This document shows, in pieces, positions 1 through 11,038 of a stretch of DNA of 64,000 nucleotides. The stretch covers positions 9,078,631 through 9,142,630 of the forward strand of contig NC_092800.1 in assembly GCF_918797505.1 (NCBI RefSeq), written 5' to 3'. Position numbers and translations under genes: made by a program. Below the pieces are notes generated by a model. It saw only the letters and a program-made list of their open reading frames with translations, did not search any database and was not told the origin of the DNA. Position 1 is the stretch's first letter. Each line of letters begins with the position of its first letter. The stretch is from Bemisia tabaci (taxonomy: Eukaryota; Arthropoda; Insecta; Hemiptera; Aleyrodidae).

Positions 1-850
1 TGTCGCTAATTTTATACAAAATAATTATTCGATCATCCAGAAAGAAAAAAATATTGTAAAAAGTGGCATCATATGATAGTAATTATATTGGTTCTAGTAT
101 CTAAACGAGCTTTAATCGCGGTATTTTCAGAATTTCATAAAATACGTACAGAATTTCTAAATTGTTGATAGTTAAAATATTTGAGGAGCATTCGAGGGCA
201 AAATTCTAGAGGAGTTCGTAGATTTAATGGATCACTACATTGAAAACTCCAGAGGTCTTCGTCAAAAACATACAAGACTTGGTAAACCGTCAACATTAGA
301 CTATGTACTTGTCTAGGCATTTGATAAAATGTCTGATTTTACAATTTGCCTGAGACATAAACATGTTTCACCTTATCTGTGACCAGGAGTCCATATTTCT
401 GATGTGTTTTTTTCTCTGTAAGTTTGGTTTTTTTTCCAGAACATAAAAGAAAGCAAAAATAATAAGATCGGACCTCTTGAGGATCTTGCATTTTATTCAT
501 AATTTTCTCCATTGATTTTGTTAAGTTTTTCTAAGCAACAGCAGTTTCTGTAACTTGTTTTCTTTTATGTCCTTTTTAGTCACTGTTGAATCCACTGGAG
601 CTCTTTCTCCTGATATACTGTTCATCGAAGCTCTCAAAACGCTGAAAAAGAAGTGCAAAGAGTTATCGGACCAGATACCATGATAGTATGTACGCCAAAA
701 TTTCCAATCCATTTGTTTTCTTGTTTTGAATACCTTAATACATCTCCGTAATGGACGTGAGACATCCCAAGATCCTCAGCTGCCATCCAGGTGGAAAGAA
801 AGAAGCTGTCAAGTACCTCTTTGAAATGTTACAATTACATAATAGCAAAA
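1..850 (-). pseudogene. Coding-like debris, unassigned
   Basis: Three short open stretches lie on the minus strand in different frames (about 135-320, 521-712 and 620-825), separated by stops and shifts. Their composition looks more like decayed coding sequence than random AT-rich DNA. I do not recognise the family; a remnant of an RNA-virus or retroelement polymerase is possible because the neighbouring 13 kb is full of such debris. No intact start, splice structure or catalytic motif is visible. Bases 850-1640 hold nothing I can name. Confidence 0.25.
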
Positions 851-1659
851 CACTTGCTTTCTAATACTGAAAATCATATCTTTAAAGTACATATTCATAT
901 CAATGGCTAAGAAATAGTGCTGCTAACCTACAAACTAAAGGTTTCACTGGACGCAGAAAAAACCTCGAATTTTTTGCAACTTTGAGATTAGGTTTGCAAT
1001 TTTTTTATACATTAATGTGTCATTGCAGCGCTCTCATGCAAAATTGGAAAAAAATATGAACCTCAGCTTGCTTATTTTATACTGTAGAATGCGGCAAAGT
1101 AGGTAACTCATTTATGCCAAAATTGCCAGTTAAGCGGTATTGGTCCTTAGCCATTGACACAATGCTCATTTTTAGGCATATCATTCATACGATACCTATT
1201 CATGCTGAGCAAAATCTTCAAAACTGAGAATTCGAATTTCTACAAATTTCAGTTCAGAAACTGAAGTTTACCAAGTTTAACAGCACATATCAGGTCCTGA
1301 AGAATTTTGTTTGAGTCCAGCATTAATTGTTTTTCTCCTCAACCTGTATCATCATACCCCACAATGTATGAAACTGTGGATTTTTTCTATTTCTAGTTTA
1401 AAACATCTTGATCTACAAGATTTTTGATGTTTCGGAAATGTAGCATTACTTGCACATGGTTGATGGTTATGGGTGGAAGAATTAAACATTTCCACATATT
1501 TGAAGTGTGCACTTAATTTTGTGATATTCATGTTTGAATTGTTGATTATGAATAAGTGGTGTAGAAATGTAAGTAGCCATGCTTGTGGAATGCAAAGAAT
1601 ACTCAGAGGTACGCTTGGAGGCACGCTTCACAAGAAGATCAGGAACACATATTTCAGAG

Positions 1660-1800
1660 TCTGCCTCTTATGGTGTAGTGGTTGTAGTGCTAGCTCTATG
1701 ATCGGGAGGTCTCGGGTTCAATTCCCGGCTAGGCAACCCGAGTTTGATGGTCTCGAACAATGGTTGCCTGAGATTTCTTGGTAGGGACGGAGGGGGATGG
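1660..1800 (+). repeat. tRNA-derived SINE-like sequence
   Basis: An A-box-like stretch (TGGTGTAGTGG) is followed about 40 bases later by a B box (GGTTCAATTCC) inside a GGGTTCAATTCCC stem-loop, the internal RNA polymerase III promoter of a tRNA. The acceptor stem does not pair and no CCA-ready 3' end is seen, so this is a tRNA-derived repeat and not a working tRNA. Confidence 0.5.
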
Positions 1801-1842
1801 GACTAAAAGCGCAGGATTAGCCCTTGTGGACTATTTGAAGCA

Positions 1843-2017
1843 CAGTGAAAGCTCGCTTAGTCGAATTGTGTAGGGACAGACTAAAAATTCGACTTAAGCG
1901 ACAATTCGTCTTAACCGATACTCCACCAAACTTATGGACGCCTCTAGGGACCGAAAAAAACTTCGACTTAATCGGTATTTCGTCTTAATCATAGTTCGAC
2001 TTAGCAAGCTTTTACTG
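1843..2017. mobile_element. MITE, pogo/Tc1-mariner-like ends
   Basis: The 175-bp element has imperfect inverted ends (CAGTGAAAGCTCGCTTAGTC on the left; the right end reads CAGTAAAAGCTTGCTAAGTC on the opposite strand). CAGTRRAA-CTCGCTTA-type ends are typical of pogo/Tigger-derived MITEs. There is no coding capacity. From 2018 to 2824 I see no gene or repeat. Confidence 0.55.
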
Positions 2018-2824
2018 TAGTAAAAAAAGAAGAATTCAAACCCTCGCGTGATTGGTAATGATTGACGTCATTAGAAAGACATTCAACCTGAACCTTGTAG
2101 ACTTTGTCCTGCTCTTCATTTTTCTTCCCATCTTCACAAACAGAGACGGTACTCTTTTTTTCACCATAACTAGTTATTAGCCCAGTTTCATATGCGCAAG
2201 AGGATGAGGCTGTTTTTTCTTTAACAAGTGACTCTCCTCCAACAGTAGATAGTAAAAACTCTCAAGTTTGGAGTTAGCAATGTCAAGAACAACATTGGTG
2301 GCATTAAGAATTGAATTCAATAAATTACATAAATGAAATAAATCAAGTTAGAAAAGTATTGTATTGTTAGAACCCTTTCTTAGAGCTGAATAAAAAAAGC
2401 TTTGAAACTTTCAAAGTTTCAGTTATTATCGAGTTGGAGCTATTCAGAGAAGACTAAACTTAGGGAAAATGGTTGTTTCATCAACTTTTTGTGTTACATT
2501 CCTGCATCCATGCCAGAGATGCGGAAACAAGTTAGGAAAAGAAACACAGGAATTCATCACTATACTTAGTAGCAACATTGTTTTGATAATTTTCGCTCCT
2601 GGCAATCAGCAGATTGGCATCAGGTGACATAACCACAAATCAGAATTTATTGTAAAAATATAGCAATGATTTCTGTGCCTTCAAATGAGAGCTTAGGCAA
2701 TATGCATGGCAAACATAATATTGCAATATTTCTACGCTTTTATGTCTATCTATAGCTACCTTTGCCACTTAGGATGCGGTTACATTAAATTTCATCCCAA
2801 TTATTTTTTCTTGAAATTAGTAAG

Positions 2825-2930
2825 TACAGTGGAGCTCATATATAACAAAGTTCATGGCTCCCAGAACAACTTCGTTTTATCCGGAAATTCGTTAAAAGCG
2901 GACTCGGTGTAAAATTCGTGGAAAATTACA
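2825..2930. mobile_element. Half of a pogo-like MITE
   Basis: The sequence starts TACAGTGGAGCTCATATATA and runs through an 'aacttcgttttatccggaa' segment typical of pogo-derived repeats. No matching right end is present, so it is probably a truncated copy. Confidence 0.35.
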
Positions 2931-2998
2931 CCGAAACAATCACAGACAAATTTTCAAAGATTCAATGCATGTGTATTCAGGTCAAGAATACATAATCA

Positions 2999-3382
2999 TC
3001 ATTCAAACTCTCTTGAAAAAAGCGTCGATCGATTTTTGAACCGTGAGCTGAGCAAAGTGGTTGGTTGAATCTCATTGACACATTTAAAATCCTGTTGGGA
3101 AACTTCCCTCAGAGCCAGAACACTGTTACAGTTATCAGAGTCTTTTCCTGTCCATCCAGAGCAGGTAGATGGGATGTCAGTTAGTAGACATTTCTTGTTC
3201 TTAAACTCACTTTTCGTCTCTGCTGAATATTCATATCCACTATCGCAGTCCTCCAACATCCTGGTGATAAGGCCACCATAGCAATATCTAGTAAATTTGA
3301 CCTTTTTGACAACAATCATCTCCATGTCTCCATTGAAAATGTCTGCATTTCCAGTGATGAGGTCAATAGTATTATGTTTCAC
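2999..3382 (-). CDS. Cysteine-rich unassigned open frame
   Basis: An open frame of 127 codons with seven cysteines, six of them clustered in its middle third. I do not recognise a family. Its first half (3235-3382) recurs, slightly diverged, at 3532-3735, where the same frame extends further upstream to a TTGCTTAG splice-acceptor-like site. That suggests the second copy preserves more of the original exon. Candidates are the outer part of a viral glycoprotein (a glycoprotein remnant lies just downstream on the same strand) or a secreted host protein. Expression is unproven. Confidence 0.3.
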   Translation of the reverse strand: MKHNTIDLITGNADIFNGDMEMIVVKKVKFTRYCYGGLITRMLEDCDSGYEYSAETKSEFKNKKCLLTDIPSTCSGWTGKDSDNCNSVLALREVSQQDFKCVNEIQPTTLLSSRFKNRSTLFSREFE

Positions 3383-3531
3383 GGTATGGCATGAAATGCA
3401 TAGAGGATTAATAAATCGTGGATAAATACATTTTAGAAGTCAGTTCAATTTTTTTCGGCAAATTACGCGGTCTTGTACTGACAGCGTGCACTCAGTACAA
3501 GTAGCTAAATGTAGCTAAATAGTACAAAGTA

Positions 3532-3735
3532 GCACTATCGCAGTCCTCCAACATCCTGGTAATAAGGCCACCATAGCAATATCTAGTAAATTTGACCTTT
3601 TTGACAACAATCATCTCCATGTCTCAATTGAAAATGTCTGCATTTCCAGTGATGAGGTCAATAGTATTATGTTTCACGGATTCTTTGTAACCTTTAAGCC
3701 AAAAAGGCCCCACGCAAGCTGTATCTAAGCAAGGT
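3532..3735 (-). pseudogene. Partial duplicate of the cysteine-rich frame
   Basis: The stretch repeats 3235-3382 with a few substitutions. Flanking text on both copies also matches (the 'gaaatgcatagaggatta' and 'tacattttagaagtcagttc' blocks), so the duplication unit is roughly 400 bp and lies head-to-tail. Here the frame lacks the 3' half but carries about 20 additional upstream codons. Confidence 0.4.
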
Positions 3736-3995
3736 GAGGCTGTGAGTATGGCATGAAATGCATAGAGGATTAATAAATCGAGGATAAATACATTTTAGAA
3801 GTCAGTTCAATTTTTTTCGGCAAATTACGCAGTCTTGTACTGTCATCGTGCTCTCAGTACAAGTAGCTAAATGTTTACAAGGGAAAAAAACGATGTTTCT
3901 TTCTTTGTCCATACACACTGCACAAATCATTCCGTTTTCCGTTTTTTTTATTTCATTGTTTATTTTCGGTAACGGTTTGATTTCTTTTAAGCTTT

Positions 3996-4349
3996 CTAGT
4001 ATATTTTCTCTCTACACTCACTACCAATATCTGTTTGTAGAAAATAGCAGTCTTTTGAGTGTCGCGCGTGTTCAATGATTGGTACGTCACAACGTTCGAA
4101 TGCACCGAGATAAATCCCACACGAAAAGCAAATCACCACGTCCCGAAAATTTGCGTAAAAAAAGCCTGACGCAGCCATTTGCTCTGGTGTTTGATTGAGT
4201 GCGGGTAGCCACAACTTGAATGAATCCAACCGTTTTTTGTAGTCAACAAAGTCCGGATGAGCTGGTTTTTTGTGAGCACTCAAGTATTGGTGGATTTGAG
4301 CATCATCTTCGCCAGTCGGGTGTGTTCTGGAGGTCGTCTCTTCAGCCAT
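3996..4349 (-). CDS. Small BIR-domain (IAP-type) protein
   Basis: The frame reads 117 codons from the ATG at 4349; an upstream in-frame TTG is less likely as the start. Residues roughly 39-104 form one baculovirus-IAP-repeat domain. The zinc signature C-x2-C-x16-H-x6-C is intact, preceded by an RLDSF-type opening and a GFFY core motif. The family binds caspases or IAP-binding-motif peptides and so restrains apoptosis. The tryptophans usually found before the histidine are replaced by Phe and Ile, which may weaken peptide binding. There is no RING domain and no second BIR, so it is a fragment or a minimal IAP. It lies on the same strand as, and immediately downstream of, a decayed viral glycoprotein. 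A viral or transposon accessory origin is therefore possible, as is a captured host exon. Confidence 0.6.
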   Translation of the reverse strand: MAEETTSRTHPTGEDDAQIHQYLSAHKKPAHPDFVDYKKRLDSFKLWLPALNQTPEQMAASGFFYANFRDVVICFSCGIYLGAFERCDVPIIEHARHSKDCYFLQTDIGSECREKIY

Positions 4350-4474
4350 ATTACTCTTTTTTGTATCTTCCAAGAGGAGTGGGGCGTGTGGGTCTCCTTA
4401 CTTGATTCGTCGAAGAATCAAGTCTTTTGTGGTGACTAGATTTCCTGCTATCCTGTTTAAATAAATTCAGGGGA

Positions 4475-4741
4475 TCAGTATTTTTTTTTTAAATTTTTAT
4501 TTCTAGCATAGCACCTATGTATATAATCGTACTCTGAAGTTGTTCGCGGTTTTGAATATTGCGCAATTTCATCGCGCATTAATTGTGATAAGGGGGCACA
4601 ATATTTAAGTTCTTTTAGCGAACTCTTTAATTTGTTAAACCTTTCTCTTACTATATCATCTTCACCATCATCAGCATACATTTCGTATTCGTTCCAAATT
4701 CCATCGTTTTCTCCAGCCATACACAATAATGTATGTTTCAT
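4475..4741 (-). pseudogene. Open frame downstream of glycoprotein remnant
   Basis: The frame has 88 codons, is acidic in its first third and is rich in lysine at its end, with no recognised domain. Its first codon overlaps the stop of the glycoprotein remnant (4738-4920) in another frame, so it may be a frameshifted continuation of that gene and not an independent one. Confidence 0.3.
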
Positions 4742-5085
4742 AATTGTTCTTGGACCCTATTTCTAGGAGAAAGGAAACCAGTCTGATTTGCTCCGTAGGT
4801 TACAAGAATTTCCTTGTAACACCTGTCGAGGCTTTCTTTAAGCGCTGCCGGAATTGGTTGGCACTTTATGATATGAGCCACCTCATCGTTTACAACAGCA
4901 GTATATCCACTCTCTTCCAAAAGGGCTTAAGCAAACTCTTCTGGTGATATTAGAGAAAGAGTCAGCAAATTTTGGATGGTTTTTGCCTCAATCTTGCATC
5001 GCTGGTACACTAAGTCCTGATACATTCTATTAATTTCAAAGCCAATGTGTCGCTCTATGTATACACATTTAGTATTCATATACAA
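4738..5085 (-). pseudogene. Viral-type envelope glycoprotein remnant
   Basis: The minus strand reads through the first 200-bp unit and on for about 60 more codons (to 4738) before a stop. The text has spaced cysteines, a conserved-looking glycine-tyrosine segment and an N-glycosylation-like site. It resembles the class III fusion glycoproteins of chuvirus-like negative-strand viruses, which are known as endogenous copies and as genes captured by BEL/Pao retrotransposons in insects; this assignment is from memory of the family. The frame breaks at 4738 and at the junction to the next repeat unit, so no full-length protein exists here. Confidence 0.4.
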
Positions 5086-8000
5086 GGAGAGATCGATGGC
5101 ATTTATCCACTCTCTTCCATAAGGGCATGAGCATACTCTTCTGCTGATATTAGAGAAAGAGTCAGCAAATTTTGGATGGTTTTTGCCTCAATCTTGCATC
5201 GCTGGTACACTAAGTCCTGATACACTCTATTAATTTCAAAGCCAATGTGTTGCTCTATGTATACACATTTAGTATTCATATACAAGGAGAGATCGATGGA
5301 ATTTATCCACTCTCTTCCATAAGGGCATAAGCAAACTCTTCTGGTGATATTAGAGAAAGAGTCAGCAAATTTTGGATGGTTTTTGCCTCAATCTTGCATC
5401 GCTGGTACACTAAGTCCTGATACATTCTATTAATTTCAAAGCCAATGTGTCGCTCTATGTATACACATTTAGTATTCATATACAAGGAGAGATCGATGGA
5501 ATTTATCCACTCTCTTCCATAAGGGCATAAGCAAACTCTTCTGGTGATATTAGAGAAAGAGTCAGCAAATTTTGGATGGTTTTTGCCTCAATCTTGCATC
5601 GCTGGTACACTAAGTCCTGATACATTCTATTAATTTCAAAGCCAATGTGTCGCTCTATGTATACACATTTAGTATTCATATACAAGGAGAGATCGATGGC
5701 ATTTATCCACTCTCTTCCATAAGGGCATAAGCAAACTCTTCTGGTGATATTAGAGAAAGAGTCAGCAAATTTTGGATGGTTTTTGCCTCAATCTTGCATC
5801 GCTGGTACACTAAGTCCTGATACATTCTATTAATTTCAAAGCCAATGTGTCGCTCTATGTATACACATTTAGTATTCATATACAAGGAGAGATCGATGGC
5901 ATTTATCCACTCTCTTCCATAAGGGCATAAGCAAACTCTTCTGGTGATATTAGAGAAAGAGTCAGCAAATTTTGGATGGTTTTTGCCTCAATCTTGCATC
6001 GCTGGTACACTAAGTCCTGATACATTCTATTAATTTCAAAGCCAATGTGTCGCTCTATGTATACACATTTAGTATTCATATACAAGGAGAGATCGATGGC
6101 ATTTATCCACTCTCTTCCATAAGGGCATAAGCAAACTCTTCTGGTGATATTAGAGAAAGAGTCAGCAAATTTTGGATGGTTTTTGCCTCAATCTTGCATC
6201 GCTGGTACACTAAGTCCTGATACATTCTATTAATTTCAAAGCCAATGTGTCGCTCTATGTATACACATTTAGTATTCATATACAAGGAGAGATCGATGGC
6301 ATTTATCCACTCTCTTCCATAAGGGCATGAGCAAACTCTTCTGGTGATATTAGAGAAAGAGTCAGCAAATTTTGGATGGTTTTTGCCTCAATCTTGCATC
6401 GCTGGTACACTAAGTCCTGATACATTCTATTAATTTCAAAGCCAATGTGTCGCTCTATGTATACACATTTAGTATTCATATACAAGGAGAGATCGATGGC
6501 ATTTATCCACTCTCTTCCATAAGGGCATAAGCAAACTCTTCTGGTGATATTAGAGAAAGAGTCAGCAAATTTTGGATGGTTTTTGCCTCAATCTTGCATC
6601 GCTGGTACACTAAGTCCTGATACATTCTATTAATTTCAAAGCCAATGTGTCGCTCTATGTATACACATTTAGTATTCATATACAAGGAGAGATCGATGGC
6701 ATTTATCCACTCTCTTCCATAAGGGCATGAGCAAACTCTTCTGGTGATATTAGAGAAAGAGTCAGCAAATTTTGGATGGTTTTTGCCTCAATCTTGCATC
6801 GCTGGTACACTAAGTCCTGATACATTCTATTAATTTCAAAGCCAATGTGTCGCTCTATGTATACACATTTAGTATTCATATACAAGGAGAGATCGATGGC
6901 ATTTATCCACTCTCTTCCATAAGGGCATAAGCAAACTCTTCTGGTGATATTAGAGAAAGAGTCAGCAAATTTTGGATGGTTTTTGCCTCAATCTTGCATC
7001 GCTGGTACACTAAGTCCTGATACATTCTATTAATTTCAAAGCCAATGTGTCGCTCTATGTATACACATTTAGTATTCATATACAAGGAGAGATCGATGGC
7101 ATTTATCCACTCTCTTCCATAAGGGCATAAGCAAACTCTTCTGGTGATATTAGAGAAAGAGTCAGCAAATTTTGGATGGTTTTTGCCTCAATCTTGCATC
7201 GCTGGTACACTAAGTCCTGATACATTCTATTAATTTCAAAGCCAATGTGTCGCTCTATGTATACACATTTAGTATTCATATACAAGGAGAGATCGATGGC
7301 ATTTATCCACTCTCTTCCATAAGGGCATGAGCAAACTCTTCTGGTGATATTAGAGAAAGAGTCAGCAAATTTTGGATGGTTTTTGCCTCAATCTTGCATC
7401 GCTGGTACACTAAGTCCTGATACATTCTATTAATTTCAAAGCCAATGTGTCGCTCTATGTATACACATTTAGTATTCATATACAAGGAGAGATCGATGGC
7501 ATTTATCCACTCTCTTCCATAAGGGCATAAGCAAACTCTTCTGGTGATATTAGAGAAAGAGTCAGCAAATTTTGGATGGTTTTTGCCTCAATCTTGCATC
7601 GCTGGTACACTAAGTCCTGATACATTCTATTAATTTCAAAGCCAATGTGTCGCTCTATGTATACACATTTAGTATTCATATACAAGGAGAGATCGATGGC
7701 ATTTATCCACTCTCTTCCATAAGGGCATGAGCAAACTCTTCTGGTGATATTAGAGAAAGAGTCAGCAAATTTTGGATGGTTTTTGCCTCAATCTTGCATC
7801 GCTGGTACACTAAGTCCTGATACATTCTATTAATTTCAAAGCCAATGTGTCGCTCTATGTATACACATTTAGTATTCATATACAAGGAGAGATCGATGGC
7901 ATTTATCCACTCTCTTCCATAAGGGCATAAGCAAACTCTTCTGGTGATATCAGAGAAAGAGTCAGCAAATTTTGGATGGTTTTTGCCTCAATCTTGCATC

Positions 8001-9703
8001 GCTGGTACACTAAGTCCTGATACATTCTATTAATTTCAAAGCCAATGTGTCGCTCTATGTATACACATTTAGTATTCATATACAAGGAGAGATCGATGGC
8101 ATTTATCCACTCTCTTCCATAAGGGCATGAGCAAATTCTTCTGGTGATATTAGAGAAAGAGTCAGCAAATTTTGGATGGTTTTTGCCTCAATCTTGCATC
8201 GCTGGTACACTAAGTCCTGATACATTCTATTAATTTCAAAGCCAATGTGTCGCTCTATGTATACACATTTAGTATTCATATACAAGGAGAGATCGATGGC
8301 ATTTATCCACTCTCTTCCATAAGGGCATAAGCAAACTCTTCTGGTGATATTAGAGAAAGAGTCAGCAAATTTTGGATGGTTTTTGCCTCAATCTTGCATC
8401 GCTGGTACACTAAGTCCTGATACATTCTATTAATTTCAAAGCCAATGTGTCGCTCTATGTATACACATTTAGTATTCATATACAAGGAGAGATCGATGGC
8501 ATTTATCCACTCTCTTCCATAAGGGCATAAGCAAACTCTTCTGGTGATATTAGAGAAAGAGTCAGCAAATTTTGGATGGTTTTTGCCTCAATCTTGCATC
8601 GCTGGTACACTAAGTCCTGATACATTCTATTAATTTCAAAGCCAATGTGTCGCTCTATGTATACACATTTAGTATTCATATACAAGGAGAGATCGATGGC
8701 ATTTATCCACTCTCTTCCATAAGGGCATAAGCAAACTCTTCTGGTGATATTAGAGAAAGAGTCAGCAAATTTTGGATGGTTTTTGCCTCAATCTTGCATC
8801 GCTGGTACACTAAGTCCTGATACATTCTATTAATTTCAAAGCCAATGTGTCGCTCTATGTATACACATTTAGTATTCATATACAAGGAGAGATCGATGGC
8901 ATTTATCCACTCTCTTCCATAAGGGCATGAGCAAACTCTTCTGGTGATATTAGAGAAAGAGTCAGCAAATTTTGGATGGTTTTTGCCTCAATCTTGCATC
9001 GCTGGTACACTAAGTCCTGATACATTCTATTAATTTCAAAGCCAATGTGTCGCTCTATGTATACACATTTAGTATTCATATACAAGGAGAGATCGATGGC
9101 ATTTATCCACTCTCTTCCATAAGGGCATAAGCAAACTCTTCTGGTGATATTAGAGAAAGAGTCAGCAAATTTTGGATGGTTTTTGCCTCAATCTTGCATC
9201 GCTGGTACACTAAGTCCTGATACATTCTATTAATTTCAAAGCCAATGTGTCGCTCTATGTATACACATTTAGTATTCATATACAAGGAGAGATCGATGGC
9301 ATTTATCCACTCTCTTCCATAAGGGCATGAGCAAACTCTTCTGGTGATATTAGAGAAAGAGTCAGCAAATTTTGGATGGTTTTTGCCTCAATCTTGCATC
9401 GCTGGTACACTAAGTCCTGATACATTCTATTAATTTCAAAGCCAATGTGTCGCTCTATGTATACACATTTAGTATTCATATACAAGGAGAGATCGATGGC
9501 ATTTATCCACTCTCTTCCATAAGGGCATAAGCAAACTCTTCTGGTGATATTAGAGAAAGAGTCAGCAAATTTTGGATGGTTTTTGCCTCAATCTTGCATC
9601 GCTGGTACACTAAGTCCTGATACATTCTATTAATTTCAAAGCTAATGTGTCGCTCTATGTATACACATTTAGTATTCATATACAAGGAGAGATCGATGGC
9701 ATT
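4904..9703 (-). repeat. 24-copy, 200-bp tandem array of glycoprotein fragment
   Basis: Exactly 4800 bp is built of 24 head-to-tail 200-bp units, starting at 4904 and ending at 9703. Most units are identical or differ at one or two bases. Each unit carries a 60-codon open stretch on the minus strand, part of the glycoprotein described at 4738-5085, closed by a TAA just past the junction. Because 200 is not a multiple of three, no frame runs through the array, so it is satellite DNA and not a repeat protein. Only the first unit stays fused to the original downstream coding sequence. The first two or three units are the most diverged, as expected at an array edge. Near-identity implies recent amplification or ongoing homogenisation. 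Confidence 0.95.
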
Positions 9704-10421
9704 GCCCTTCAGGCCTTTAGACGATGGGAGGGGAGTTGGAGATGAAACCGACTCAGAAACGAACGCGAAAAGTTGGGGATGCTCCGTAGATCTTAAGCTC
9801 CGCAGATCTGGGAAAATCGTCGTATCTCGCTCTCGAGTCGCTGCGAGAGTGCCCTGGCCTCTGTTTTCGGGGGCCTCCACGACTCGTCCTCGCCTTCCTT
9901 GCGCCACTTTCGTCGGCCGACCCCCAAAGTTGGCACATTGGTCGATCCAGGTCAGGGAGAGGGATGCTGCGACATGGCGTTGCAACTTGTTGCGGCTTTT
10001 GTCTCAGACCAGGCAACGTAGCCCTTGGCTGTCTAGCTGATTTGGGGGCGCCACAAAGACGCCGTCACTCACTGGTCAGTCTTGGGTGACTCTTGCGGGC
10101 CCCGTACCTCTCTGGATAAATTTCTTCACCGTGGAGGATGCTGGCACGTTGTCGCGTATCTGGAATCGGATTACAAGAGAACAGAGCGAAAACGGGGACA
10201 TCCAGGGGCCGGGCCACCGCCTCAATCCACCTCCTCATCCAGATCAGAGGAATCTAGGCGGAGAATGTCGTCGGACGCCGCATCGCGCGCGACGCCACCC
10301 GGCGGCACCCCGAAGAACGCCGACATCAGCCTCACCGCCGGCCCCATCTGACGGTATGGGAACGGAAAGGCGGCGGGAGGGCTGATAGGCCGGACGCCAG
10401 TTATTGGCGTGAACAGGGGCA
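9704..10421. other. GC-rich segment beyond the array, unassigned
   Basis: Base composition changes abruptly at the end of the array from AT-rich to GC-rich. Several overlapping minus-strand frames are open for 60-90 codons (for example 9753-10016 and 10222-10422) with proline, arginine and serine-rich text. That resembles decayed gag or nucleic-acid-binding sequence of a retroelement, but no zinc knuckle or catalytic motif is seen. The array appears to have been joined here to unrelated sequence. Confidence 0.3.
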
Positions 10422-11038
10422 CTAGCAGTTTTGTTTGACTCGTTTTTTGATAGAAATCTTTTTGTTGAGTCGTGAGATCACTGCATGTCTATACCTAAGG
10501 GACCCAAATTTAATTTTCCGTTCATACTCAAAATGTAACTGTGAAAAAGCACTTGGATTTATTCCCAAAGGGTCACGCATCATAGAAGATGCTTCAAATT
10601 TGCCTACTTCTTTGTGAGAGCTGCAAAAGCCAAGCGAATGAAGAACTTCAACTAATCTTTTTGAAGAATATTGGGATTCAGGAACCTTATAGGAACCGCA
10701 GGAGAGAGAATACTCACTTTTGGGATGGAACAAAACTTTTCTTTTTGGATGGAACAAGAGACCACAAGGCAAATACAGCACTTACTTTAGCAACAACTTT
10801 AGGTTATAACAATTTAAACTCAAGAACTCCTCCCTCTTCAAGGCTCCATCAGCTGATGCCGATCGGGGCTTGGACATCCAGCCCGCCCTGAACCCCCTTA
10901 GGGGTTCAGACCAAGACAGACGTCCACCCCCTACCAGGCACCATCCTGAAGAGCCCAGAAAGGGAGGATATTAGAACCGAACTAGGGGGAGCAACCTAAC
11001 TTATGTCTAAGATGGTCCCTCCTCCCGGGTTCAGTCGT
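10422..11038. other. No recognised gene
   Basis: An open frame of 119 codons on the minus strand (10422-10781) has no recognisable domain and I do not call it a gene. A short inverted 'accccctta-ggggttcag' hairpin lies at about 10890-10910. The stretch ends at the 123-bp array. Confidence 0.3.

Noticed and set aside
5103..9485. Twenty-two separate 60-codon genes
   Set aside because: They are the same fragment in each repeat unit, each closed by a stop at the unit junction, with no independent start signals.
4904..9703. CRISPR-like array because of regular spacing
   Set aside because: Units are 200 bp, contiguous and without unique spacers; this is an animal satellite array.
9503..9985. A 160-codon protein combining GC-rich text and the repeat unit
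   Set aside because: It is a chance fusion across the array boundary, where base composition changes sharply.
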